A stretch of 64,000 nt of DNA from Cytophagales bacterium (lineage in GTDB: Bacteria; Bacteroidota; Bacteroidia; Cytophagales; Cyclobacteriaceae), in the NCBI GenBank assembly GCA_022360015.1, contig JAKSDQ010000152.1:1-64000 (forward strand), in the 5' to 3' direction. The position numbers and the translations under genes are program-made. Positions 9,574 through 17,040 of the stretch are shown here, one piece after another. The notes under the pieces are model-generated. The model was not told the origin of the DNA. It saw only the letters and a list, made by a program, of their open reading frames with translations, and made no database searches. Position 1 is the first letter of the stretch, and every line of letters begins with the position of its first letter.

Positions 9574-9631
9574 GTTCAACATAGCCTTCATGTTGGGTCG
9601 TACCGACCACACGAAGGCTTAGTTGTTAGGC
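9574..9631 (-). other. attC-like site (59-base-element type)
   Basis: On the minus strand the 58-bp site starts GCCTAAC (fits RYYYAAC) and ends GTTGAAC (fits GTTRRRY). Internal boxes TAAGCCTTC and GAAGGCTA pair except for one extra A, the extrahelical base typical of attC. A GGTCGgtaCGACC hairpin lies in the middle. The upstream gene's last codons (Met-Pro-Asn-Asn-stop) are encoded by this site, as is common for integron cassettes. The outer boxes match each other only in part, which is expected in an array because the two ends derive from different cassettes. An IS91-like right end abuts the distal box. Confidence 0.65.
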
Positions 9632-10443
9632 ATTGTTTCATTTAGATTCTCTCCCTTTTTATACACCCAAGTGGCACTTTCCTCAAAAGGCGGAAACATT
9701 ACTTCCAATTCCCACTTTGAGTTTATTCCTTTTAGGTTGGATTCCATCCTTTCTTTAAAGATAAACCATCCGTCAGTTTCCTCATTGAAATTTAATTCCT
9801 CCTTCCCTCTCCGGATAATTAAATGAATTGTGTCATATGCGAAATTATCAGTTTTATATGCCACGATTCCGTCAATTTCATTCCATGAAGTCTTGAATTC
9901 AATTTTTTTATGCTTAAAACAGAATCCGTCCTGTCCGTATTTAAAGACACCTTCGGTAGTTTGCTTTCTAATTCGTTCTTTTTGGTCTTTTGCTGTTTCA
10001 TAATCGCCCTTAAAAAGAACTCTATTAGAATTTAGGGTTATAAAAGAAATAGAGCTTAATCCCAGCCCAATTAAAAACATGCCGTACAGTTTTTCTCCGG
10101 AATTCTCAATTATTGACATACAACCTCCAAATGCAAGAAAGAGCATCATTCCTGCAAAGCTCCATAAGTAAAATTCAAGAAATGGTAATTTCAATAAAGC
10201 TTCTTCTTTAGGCACTCTTTCCATTTCTTTGAATTTGAAGACAGGTATGTATTGTAAAGCCGCAATGAAAGTTGGCATAGAATACCATCTGATTAGGTTT
10301 AAAGCTTTCTCTGTTTTATCAGGTTGGAAAAACGAGTTCTCTTCAAAAAAGTAATCATAAATACCAATAGACCAAGGAACAAAAAAGAAGGCTAGGATGA
10401 AATAGCTTGTGCTTTTGTTATATGGTAATTGGATTCGATTCAC
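9619..10443 (-). CDS. Membrane cargo protein with C-terminal soluble barrel
   Basis: This 274-aa protein has about four predicted membrane helices (SYFILAFFFVPWSIGIYDY; a second near residues 55-70; LWSFAGMMLFLAFGG; GMFLIGLGLSSISFITL). They are followed by a soluble C-terminal half (from about residue 160) of beta-strands with FKYGQDGFCFKHKKIEFKT and WNEIDGIVAYKT, reminiscent of YcxB-like/PH-like domains. I do not recognise a specific family. The start is GTG at 10443, just inside the GTCAGGC boundary of repeat copy C. The stop lies inside the attC-like site 9631-9574, so the gene is framed like an integron cassette. It is intact and its role is unknown. Confidence 0.7.
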   Translation of the reverse strand: MNRIQLPYNKSTSYFILAFFFVPWSIGIYDYFFEENSFFQPDKTEKALNLIRWYSMPTFIAALQYIPVFKFKEMERVPKEEALLKLPFLEFYLWSFAGMMLFLAFGGCMSIIENSGEKLYGMFLIGLGLSSISFITLNSNRVLFKGDYETAKDQKERIRKQTTEGVFKYGQDGFCFKHKKIEFKTSWNEIDGIVAYKTDNFAYDTIHLIIRRGKEELNFNEETDGWFIFKERMESNLKGINSKWELEVMFPPFEESATWVYKKGENLNETMPNN

Positions 10444-10451
10444 AGAATAAT

Positions 10452-10580
10452 GCCTGACATTTCGCTATTCACTACAATTTCGTGCTTATGTTTATTTTAA
10501 AAATATTAATCTAAAGGATTTTTAATAAAATTCATATCCATACTAGCATGTGTGTGTATATTTCTGTGACTTCGCTTGAA
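10452..10580 (-). repeat. Recombinase-tail/att-like repeat, copy C
   Basis: The minus strand reads TEIYTH, then after a one-base slip MDMNFIKNPLD and a stop (10508-10506). A decayed palindrome and GTCAGGC (10458-10452) follow. It is more degraded than copies B and D. It lies immediately upstream of the membrane cargo gene starting at 10443. Confidence 0.55.
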
Positions 10581-10675
10581 TAACGATCTAATAACACCTG
10601 TATATGTCTTCGAAACTAGTTCGATCGAAAGTAATTGATTAAGCTCGAATGGACCTTGATGAGGTATCACTAGAC

Positions 10676-10866
10676 ATAGCCCGCCCGAGGAACTAAATAC
10701 AAAACAAATTTCGGGGAGGTGTTAATGAAAAGCCCGCCTTCGCTTTCTAAGCTCCGGCGGGCGATGTCGGGATGACTGGATCCCGATCGAACTTTTTGAT
10801 GGAGGATTTGAAGAGGTTGGAGAGGTATTTTGGGTTATTTGATTGATGAGTGATAATGTAGTATTT
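10676..10866. repeat. Degenerate tRNA-Pro 3'-end copy (att-like), copy 2
   Basis: The order is TAGCCCGCCCG, AACAAATTTCGGGGAGGT (shared with the sequence beside the real tRNA at 15204-15222), a GC hairpin AGCCCGCC...GGCGGGC (10731-10762), and GTCGGGATGACTGGAT (10767-10782) from the tRNA-Pro 3' end. Then comes a stretch shared with copy 1 (GGAGGATTTGAAGAGGTTGG). It has more similarity to the tRNA locus than copy 1 and divides the island into two segments. Confidence 0.6.
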
Positions 10867-10931
10867 CTTCTTTTTCTGATAAAAGAAGATCAAATGATTT
10901 TTAAACCATTGTTGGTGGCTGGCCTTCTTTT

Positions 10932-12122
10932 TTAAAGTTTGTATTTCGTGATTTCCAACAACCTGCTTTTTTCATTTTTCGGTTGTTGCAAAAGGAATTT
11001 CTTTTCGCGGTTATGAATCACTACATGCCAGTACATTCGATCCTCATTCTCAGTAGTCCACATTTGATTTACTAAAGGCTCAAAATTCTTAAAGGGTATC
11101 AAGAAAGTGTCCTCAGGAGAACCACATCCGTATGCCACATAAGCCTCCGGATATTCTTTGAGAAATTGCACTTGATGCGGATGAAAAGCAAACCAGAACT
11201 TTTTGTTTTTTCCTTGTTCATGTGCTTTGGAAATAGCGCATATCAGCGCAACTGTCTTGTCTTTATTAGTGTAGGAAATTCTTGATTGCTTGATGAAGTT
11301 GATTGAGAATTTGTCTTGAATCTTATCCAAGCAGCCTTCGTGAAAATTTACAGGGGTAAATTTGGGTTCAGTTAACTTTTTCTTTTTTAGCTTAATTATT
11401 TCTTCAACCTCTGACTCTTCAGGTTCATCAAGTTGCAGGTCTTTTGTTGTCAAGAAAATCAAGTCAATTAACTTATCTATCCTCGTATATTCTTTAGGCT
11501 TTAGAAGTTCATTAATTTGCCGAATGGTTTTTGTATCATTTAGGGTTTCTTTCAGACTCAATAGTTTAAGCAATGAGTCAGTGCTGAGAAGTCTTATATC
11601 CCATGCATGTGTTGATCCTCTTATTTGGGCTTCTAAATCTCCTGTATCTTGGCGACCTACAACAACCAATATTGACGACCCCTCTTTACTAATTAAACCC
11701 TTTTCAAAAAGTCTTGTTCTATATCCGGAAATTGTGTCCAGATTAATTCTGTAAGCATCAGTCGTTTTTACTTCAACAACAAGACTGTGTTCTCCTCCGG
11801 ATGTCCAAATTCCATCATAGGCAATATCGTTTTGATTTCCTCTGTAGCGTCCGTATGCAACCGTAAAGCCAAGACGAATACCAATTTGATTGATTACGTC
11901 TTGTAGAGCCAAACCGCTGTCAGTAAATTTTTCAGATAAGCAATTCTCGGCAAACTGCTTCAATAGAAGAGAAGGAACCTGATCAAGGAGTTCACGAAAC
12001 TCCGCTGAAGTTTGGTTGTTGTCCCGTAATTTCCCATCCCCCGTAAAAGACAATATTTGCGCAACCGTTTTTTCAGCAAAAGTCTCCTTGCTTTTAGTCC
12101 ATAATTCTGAAATACTACTCAT
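10932..12122 (-). CDS. PD-(D/E)XK restriction-like nuclease
   Basis: This 396-aa soluble protein has a nuclease core at about residues 75-185. Asp103 (in NDIAYDG) and Glu117-Val-Lys119 (in LVVEVKTTD) form the D...ExK metal site, and QIRGSTHAWDIRLLS follows, as in restriction-endonuclease-fold proteins. The N-terminal 70 residues are helical. The C-terminal third (from about residue 245, after a charged linker EESEVEEIIKLKKKK) is a separate domain with FWFAFHPHQ and AYVAYGCGS, which I cannot name. No methyltransferase is nearby, so a standalone defence nuclease or a type IV-like enzyme is possible, but this is inference. The start ATG 12122 lies about 20 bases inside repeat copy D. It is intact and flanked only by decayed DNA, consistent with cargo. 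Confidence 0.75.
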   Translation of the reverse strand: MSSISELWTKSKETFAEKTVAQILSFTGDGKLRDNNQTSAEFRELLDQVPSLLLKQFAENCLSEKFTDSGLALQDVINQIGIRLGFTVAYGRYRGNQNDIAYDGIWTSGGEHSLVVEVKTTDAYRINLDTISGYRTRLFEKGLISKEGSSILVVVGRQDTGDLEAQIRGSTHAWDIRLLSTDSLLKLLSLKETLNDTKTIRQINELLKPKEYTRIDKLIDLIFLTTKDLQLDEPEESEVEEIIKLKKKKLTEPKFTPVNFHEGCLDKIQDKFSINFIKQSRISYTNKDKTVALICAISKAHEQGKNKKFWFAFHPHQVQFLKEYPEAYVAYGCGSPEDTFLIPFKNFEPLVNQMWTTENEDRMYWHVVIHNREKKFLLQQPKNEKSRLLEITKYKL

Positions 12123-12141
12123 AACTTAATTTATGCTTGCT

Positions 12142-12276
12142 GCCGAAAATTGGCTATAGACCACAATGTGATGGTTAAATTTATTTTATCAAAACCTTAA
12201 TCTAATGGATTTTTGACGAAATTCTTATCCGTATTGGCTATATGAGTGTAGATTTCGGTGGTTTTACTCGAGCTTT
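12142..12276 (-). repeat. Recombinase-tail/att-like repeat, copy D
   Basis: This is the best-preserved coding tail. The minus strand reads SSKTTEIYTHIANTDK then NFVKNPLD and stop (12199-12197). The Tyr of EIYTH is the catalytic nucleophile position. After it come a decayed palindrome, TATAGCCAATT and TTTCGGC (12149-12142). The nuclease gene starts 20 bases further on. Confidence 0.65.
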
Positions 12277-12330
12277 GGTCTTCTATTCAATTATCAAAAT
12301 GGCTGCTCGGTATTCCAAAACCCCTGGTTA

Positions 12331-12380
12331 AAAATGCAATAATGGTTATTTACTTCCTTTCGGTAATTTTATTGCATTTT
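12331..12380. terminator. AT-rich stem-loop downstream of the KilA-N gene
   Basis: AAAATGCAATAA (12331-12342) and TTATTGCATTTT (12369-12380) are perfect 12-bp inverted arms with a 26-base loop. It lies downstream of the minus-strand KilA-N gene and could act as a terminator, though the stem is AT-rich and the loop long. Confidence 0.35.
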
Positions 12381-12483
12381 ATTGATCGCTAATTAATACC
12401 TACTGTTAGATGACAGTCCGATTTTTTTGAGAGCTCTCAGCAACCCCCAACTGTTTTTCTTATTGCTATTCATTTACCCTTCC

Positions 12484-13293
12484 TCATCCCCCCTTCAATC
12501 TCCTGGAAACATCTCCCAACACCAATATCTTCATTTGCTGAATAGCCACTTCATTCAATCGTTTTAGCCGTTCGCTTTGTGGAAAACCGCTATCGATCCA
12601 TACTGCATTAAGGTTCTCCAGGTTAGCTAGGCATACCAATTGGTTTACATTAGCATAATCACGGATATTGCCTTTTTTACCAGAATTTTCTTCCCGCCAC
12701 TGTTTAGCTGTTTTGCCAAAAAGCGCCATGTTCAATACATCCGCCTCACTGGCATATACCCAGTTGATCTGTTGTGGACTAAGGTTATCGGGGATCAGGT
12801 TTTCTTTCACCGCATCAGTATGTATCCGATAATTGATCTTCGTTAGGCTACGTTTGATATTCCAGTCCAGCGATTTATATTCTTGTTCTTTAAGGCGCTG
12901 GAATTCTTTTACCAAATATATCTTAAATTCAGCACTGATCCACATGCCAAATTCAAAGGCGATATCGTAATGAGCATATGTGCCACCATAACGTCCTGCT
13001 TTAGCATTTAAGCCAATAGCATTGGTTTTTCCGACCCATTCTTTCACACTTATTTTGTAGCTGTTGAGGCCCGACTGATCTTTAATTATGGCGAATTCGC
13101 CATAATTAAAATCCGGATTGTGGATTCGCTCCCATATACCAAGATATTCCAGTGTGTTTCTATTCCTTAACCAGTCGGAAATAAAGAAATCACCGTCTTT
13201 TGCCTTGAGCATATCGGTTAAAGAAATGTAATCCTTTTTATCTATGCTTATGGTTTTACCTAAAACCTTGATCTGTTTATTCTTGTTGGCCAT
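12484..13293 (-). CDS. KilA-N domain protein
   Basis: This 269-aa protein begins IKVLGKTISIDKKDYISLTD and carries the KilA-N DNA-binding fold over about residues 10-125 (FFISDWLRNRNTLEYLGIWE, GRYGGTYAHYDIAFEFGMWI, EFKIYLVKEFQRL). A helical C-terminal region (AKQWREENSGKKGNIRDYAN) is typical of bacterial KilA-N proteins. KilA-N proteins occur in phages and mobile islands and are thought to bind nucleic acid. The role here is unknown. Length is normal for the bacterial family and the gene is intact. It stands alone, without an adjacent recombinase tail on its upstream side. Confidence 0.8.
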   Translation of the reverse strand: MANKNKQIKVLGKTISIDKKDYISLTDMLKAKDGDFFISDWLRNRNTLEYLGIWERIHNPDFNYGEFAIIKDQSGLNSYKISVKEWVGKTNAIGLNAKAGRYGGTYAHYDIAFEFGMWISAEFKIYLVKEFQRLKEQEYKSLDWNIKRSLTKINYRIHTDAVKENLIPDNLSPQQINWVYASEADVLNMALFGKTAKQWREENSGKKGNIRDYANVNQLVCLANLENLNAVWIDSGFPQSERLKRLNEVAIQQMKILVLGDVSRRLKGG

Positions 13294-13426
13294 TATAATT
13301 TTTGTTAGGATTTGATCAAAAAATTAATTATTCCACTCTAAGAAAACAATTTTTCTGTATTTGTCTAATATCCTTTGAAAGATCATTGCGGACTTTAAGT
13401 TTTACCATTTTTAGTAGAAATAATTA

Positions 13427-15058
13427 GGGTCTGCTTAAAAACTCACTACGTCTATACCCTCAAAACGTGGCTTGATGTTCTTTATTCGAAGCAAGACCAG
13501 TTTGAAGGTGGTTATTCTGGTTCGGATATCTAACTGGGAGGTCTTCATCATCTCCTTTAGCGCTGAAAAACTCAGGCAAAAGGGGCTCTCCCCGGCCAGT
13601 TTGACCAGGTTGAGCACCAGAATGATGGAGGCGATCCAGGATTGGCTGGTCTCTCTTAGCCTGGCACGAATACGATTCATCCCATAAGCGTTTTTGGCCT
13701 GACCAAATTTGCCTTCTATCGGATTGCGTTCTCCCGGTCTTACGTGGTCTTCCACTGCCCGGGCCGATGGACGACCTAACGGCTTAGCAGCCAGCTTAAT
13801 CTTTCGGTCTTTGAGCCACTTTCTGTTGGCACGGGTGCAGTAAACTTTATCTGCTACCACTTTATGAGGATAAAAACCAAAACGACGCCTGTAGTTTTCC
13901 ACGTAATCACTCAGATGGACTCCTTCGCTGAAAGCGTCCCATGAAATGGTGTCCAGATAAGCATATCCATTGACCAGGGAAAGATGCAGTTTGGCGCCGA
14001 ACGCCGTTCGGGCCCGGGCCTTGCCACGGACCATGGGGCGTATATGGGGTTGATGGATGCTGACGATCCGGTCTTCTACACAGTGCTTCCGCTCAGTGAA
14101 CATCTCCTGCTGCTCAGCATAAAGGGTTTGCACCACCCAAAGTTGCTGCTGTAGCTTCCCGGTCAGTGGAAATGACTCAAACGTATCCAGCATCTTATCA
14201 ATATGGGCGATATTCCTTCTCAGATACCGAAGTTGTTTGCCCACCGCTTTACGAACAGTCTTGCGGCTCGGATTACGATTCTGAGCGACCTTCAGGTATT
14301 CCTTACGGGCTACTTTGCGGTAGGTGCGTGGCTTTTTTGCAAAAGATCCCTGCCCGTAAAGCACATCAATGATCTTTTCTGTCATCTGCCGGGCTTCACC
14401 CAGTAAGTTCAGGTCTGTAGGATAGGCAATATCCTGGGGGGATACAGTCGCATCCAAAAGCAGCTCTCCTTTACCACGATCATCATCCCGATCCGTATCC
14501 CCACCCTTTTCATCATCCGTGGAATCCGGCTTGCTCCCTGAGCATTCAAGGATGCGAAGGTTCATCTCAGCGATCAGATCATCTCCCAAAAGCTTCCTGA
14601 TCTCTACAAACAGGGAGGGATCAAAAGGGGGCTGAGTACTAAAAGCACCGTAGCCCAGAAAGTATTGCATGTAAATGTTCTCTGTAATCTGGCTGATGGT
14701 TTCCCGATCATCGAGATTACAAAGATGCTTGATGATGAGCGCGCCCAGAACGATCCGTGGGTTCAAAGGAGGCCTGCCTGTAGCCTTACGGCCATACCGC
14801 TTCAGATGTAACCCTGCCAGATCATCCCAGGGAATTTTACCTGCTAACTCCACCCAACGGTTCGCTGGATCCAGACTTTGAGAAAAGGGTGTCTCAAATC
14901 CTGCTATGACCAGTTGGCTTTGACTTGTATAAGGCCTGCCTGATGCACGCCTTTTGGAGGTCTTCTTCATTTTTGCTTGCACTTTGCCCCTTCAATATCA
15001 GCATAATTCCTCCTCTAATAAAACTTAAATCCACATTTTAGACTTTATCAGCAAATCC
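13427..15058 (-). mobile_element. Intact IS1182/IS5-type insertion sequence
   Basis: The 1632-bp element has imperfect terminal inverted repeats: GGGTCTGCTTAAAAACTC at the left, and GGATTTGCTGATAAAGTC as complement at the right, 13 of 18 identical. It is flanked by a 6-bp direct duplication, TAATTA, at 13421-13426 and 15059-15064. One full-length transposase fills it. The undamaged duplication and reading frame indicate a recent insertion, next to a possible third attC-like site. Confidence 0.85.
13435..14982 (-). CDS. IS1182/IS5 family DDE transposase
   Basis: The 515-aa transposase has an N-terminal DUF772 domain at about residues 35-150 (PLNPRIVLGALIIKHLCNLD, FDPSLFVEIRKLLGDD). A DDE catalytic domain follows, with LLLDATVSPQDIAYPTD (first Asp), HKVVADKVY (second Asp) and the C-terminal box ERNPIEGKFGQAKNAYGMNR (Glu). 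An acidic insert (DSTDDEKGGDTDRDDDRGK) sits before the first Asp. It ends at 13435, inside the left terminal repeat region. Met5 (14970) is an alternative start. Confidence 0.88.
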   Translation of the reverse strand: MQAKMKKTSKRRASGRPYTSQSQLVIAGFETPFSQSLDPANRWVELAGKIPWDDLAGLHLKRYGRKATGRPPLNPRIVLGALIIKHLCNLDDRETISQITENIYMQYFLGYGAFSTQPPFDPSLFVEIRKLLGDDLIAEMNLRILECSGSKPDSTDDEKGGDTDRDDDRGKGELLLDATVSPQDIAYPTDLNLLGEARQMTEKIIDVLYGQGSFAKKPRTYRKVARKEYLKVAQNRNPSRKTVRKAVGKQLRYLRRNIAHIDKMLDTFESFPLTGKLQQQLWVVQTLYAEQQEMFTERKHCVEDRIVSIHQPHIRPMVRGKARARTAFGAKLHLSLVNGYAYLDTISWDAFSEGVHLSDYVENYRRRFGFYPHKVVADKVYCTRANRKWLKDRKIKLAAKPLGRPSARAVEDHVRPGERNPIEGKFGQAKNAYGMNRIRARLRETSQSWIASIILVLNLVKLAGESPFCLSFSALKEMMKTSQLDIRTRITTFKLVLLRIKNIKPRFEGIDVVSF

Positions 15059-15070
15059 TAATTAGGTTTT

Positions 15071-15112
15071 AACCAACATAGCCTTCCTTCGATTTTAGCT
15101 TCAGCAGCAAGG
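15071..15112 (-). other. Weak third attC-like half site
   Basis: The minus strand reads AAGGCTATGTTGGTTAAAACC, against AAGGCTATGTTGAACGAAACC at the 9574 site: a 12-base identical core followed by a shared AAACC. A pairing GCCTT/AAGGC flanks it. A RYYYAAC box is not evident. It lies between the recent insertion sequence and tRNA-Pro. Confidence 0.25.
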
Positions 15113-15234
15113 CCCGCTGACCTGCAATTGATGGGGGTGATTAAATTGTCTTGGATACAAAGTCGGGCCTGCCGGACAAAGCCCGCCCGGGGAATTAAAG
15201 GCGAAACAAATTTCGGGGAGGTATCAATAAAAAT

Positions 15235-15265
15235 GCCCACCGTCGCCTTTCAGGCTTCGGCGGGC
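15235..15265 (-). terminator. Hairpin downstream of tRNA-Pro
   Basis: GCCCACCG (15235-15242) pairs imperfectly with CGGCGGGC (15258-15265), just past the 3' end of the minus-strand tRNA-Pro. The same hairpin type accompanies both tRNA-Pro-derived repeats at 4.8 and 10.7 kb. Confidence 0.5.
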
Positions 15266-15269
15266 ACGG

Positions 15270-15343
15270 TCGGGATGACTGGATTCGAACCAGCGGCCTC
15301 TTCGTCCCGAACGAAGCGCGCTACCGGGCTGCGCTACATCCCG
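15270..15343 (-). tRNA. tRNA-Pro (anticodon CGG)
   Basis: The minus strand folds into a full cloverleaf. Acceptor stem CGGGATG/CATCCCG, D arm GCGC AGCCCGGTA GCGC, anticodon arm CTTCG-TTCGGGA-CGAAG giving anticodon CGG, T arm GCTGG-TTCGAAT-CCAGT, discriminator A. CCA is not encoded. Its 3' end is duplicated in degenerate form at 4833 and 10767, marking it as the attachment locus of the island. Confidence 0.93.
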
Positions 15344-15628
15344 AAAAACCGGTGTAACCGGCAATTTTGCCAAAAAGGCAAAGATAAGACTTAATCGGCG
15401 GGATGTGAAAAATTTTATAAGACATTTAATATGATCAAATGCAAAGCTGCCCCCCGTAGTATTGTTTAAAGCTTTACCATGGCTACCCGAAAAAGGCTCA
15501 CTACCAAGGCAAAAGACAACCAAAGTTGAATTCTTAAAGATTATTTAATAAAGACGTATTGTTTTTAACAGCAAAAAGTTTTAAATCACCATCCGAAAAT
15601 TAACCGAATCTATATTAAGAATACGCCC

Positions 15629-16963
15629 ATGCCAACTCAAATCAATATTTTTCGCTTTTTGCCTGTGCTTCTTACAGGAATTCTATGTGTTTTTTCAGGA
15701 TGTAAACCTCAAAGTCCACCCGAAATAGCTCAAATCGATCAATCGGAACCAACTAACCCCTGGACAAATCTGGAATGGAACAATGATCCAAAGAATTTCC
15801 AGTTTGTAATAGTTACCGATCGCACCGGTGGTATGCGCCCGGGTATTTTTGAGCAGGGTGTGGAGAAGGTCAATCTCCTACAGCCGGAATTTGTGCTAAG
15901 TGTCGGGGATTTGATCCAGGGGTATACTGAAGACCTTGACGAAATAAAAAGGCAATGGGATGAATTCGACGAATTTGTAAACCGCTTGAACATGCCGTTT
16001 TTTTATGTCGCTGGCAACCATGATATTACTAACAAAGTAATGGAGGACATCTGGAAAGAACGGCTTGGCGCTACTTATTATCAGTTTGTTTATCATGATG
16101 TGTTGTTCCTGTGCCTTAACAGTGAAGAGGGGTTGGATGCACATCGTAGTTCATTTTTTTCGGATGAACAAAGGACATTTGTCAGACAAACCCTGGACGC
16201 TAATCCCGATGTACGCTGGACGCTGGTTTTCTTGCATAAACCTGTATGGTTGGCTGAAGAAAGCACTGCAGAAGAGGCTGGTAAAGAGGCCGTTAAAAAA
16301 AGTGGTTGGAGCGAAATAGAATCTATGCTTCAGGGCCGTAAACATACGGTTTTTGCAGGCCATATTCACCGTTACACTCACCGCACACGACACAACAACA
16401 ACTATATCACCCTGGCCACCACTGGCGGTGGAAGCAGGCTAGGAGGGCCAATTTTTGGACAATTCGATCATGTTATGTGGGTAACAATGACTGATGAGGG
16501 GCCCGTCATGGCTAACCTGATGCTGGAAGGGATCTGGGATGAGGATTTCAGTCGTGAGGATGTTGAAAACTACCTGACAATGGACCTGAAACGTAAGTCG
16601 ATACTTGTGGAATCGAACTTTGATGATGAAAAACCTCTTAATAATGAGTCGTTTGACGTCAGGATATTCAACTCACACGAGGTGCCGATGGAAGTAACCC
16701 TTACCCTTGAAAAAGGCGAACACATTACTTTTAGTCCTGACAAGATTGTAAAAACGGTTTCCCCTAATTCGGTGGATAAAGTGAACGTTAAGCTTCAGGT
16801 TAAAGGCCAACCTGTTCCGCAAAAGCAGGTCAAGCAGGATGAAGAACCTGAATGGAAGAAATTGTGGGATGAATTGGAGGATCTTCCCGTATACTGGGAA
16901 ATCACCTATGATTTTGAGAAGTATGGGAAAATTTCAGTCAAAGGATCTGCTGAGATCTACTAA
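15629..16963 (+). CDS. Metallophosphoesterase lipoprotein
   Basis: The 444-aa protein has a signal peptide with lipobox VFSGC (Cys25), so it would be a periplasmic or outer-membrane lipoprotein. The calcineurin-like phosphoesterase domain spans about residues 58-260 with motifs FVIVTDRTGG (the usual DxH is DxR here), SVGDLIQG, YVAGNHDI, LVFLHKPVW and FAGHIHRYTH. The C-terminal part (about 300-444) is a beta-rich domain of unknown role. Substrate cannot be told; periplasmic phosphodiesterase or phosphatase activity is expected from the family. The gene is monocistronic, the first host gene right of the tRNA-Pro island. Confidence 0.85.
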   Translation: MPTQINIFRFLPVLLTGILCVFSGCKPQSPPEIAQIDQSEPTNPWTNLEWNNDPKNFQFVIVTDRTGGMRPGIFEQGVEKVNLLQPEFVLSVGDLIQGYTEDLDEIKRQWDEFDEFVNRLNMPFFYVAGNHDITNKVMEDIWKERLGATYYQFVYHDVLFLCLNSEEGLDAHRSSFFSDEQRTFVRQTLDANPDVRWTLVFLHKPVWLAEESTAEEAGKEAVKKSGWSEIESMLQGRKHTVFAGHIHRYTHRTRHNNNYITLATTGGGSRLGGPIFGQFDHVMWVTMTDEGPVMANLMLEGIWDEDFSREDVENYLTMDLKRKSILVESNFDDEKPLNNESFDVRIFNSHEVPMEVTLTLEKGEHITFSPDKIVKTVSPNSVDKVNVKLQVKGQPVPQKQVKQDEEPEWKKLWDELEDLPVYWEITYDFEKYGKISVKGSAEIY

Positions 16964-17040
16964 TTTTCCTGTACCCTAATACAATAAGATTTAAGGCCGG
17001 TATATCTTGTCGCTATCTTGAGGATAATCCTCAAAAAGAT

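Noticed and set aside
9352-9645. 97-aa plus-strand open frame across the IS91 right end
   Set aside because: It crosses the noncoding transposon end and the attC-like site and is antisense to the end of the membrane cargo gene.
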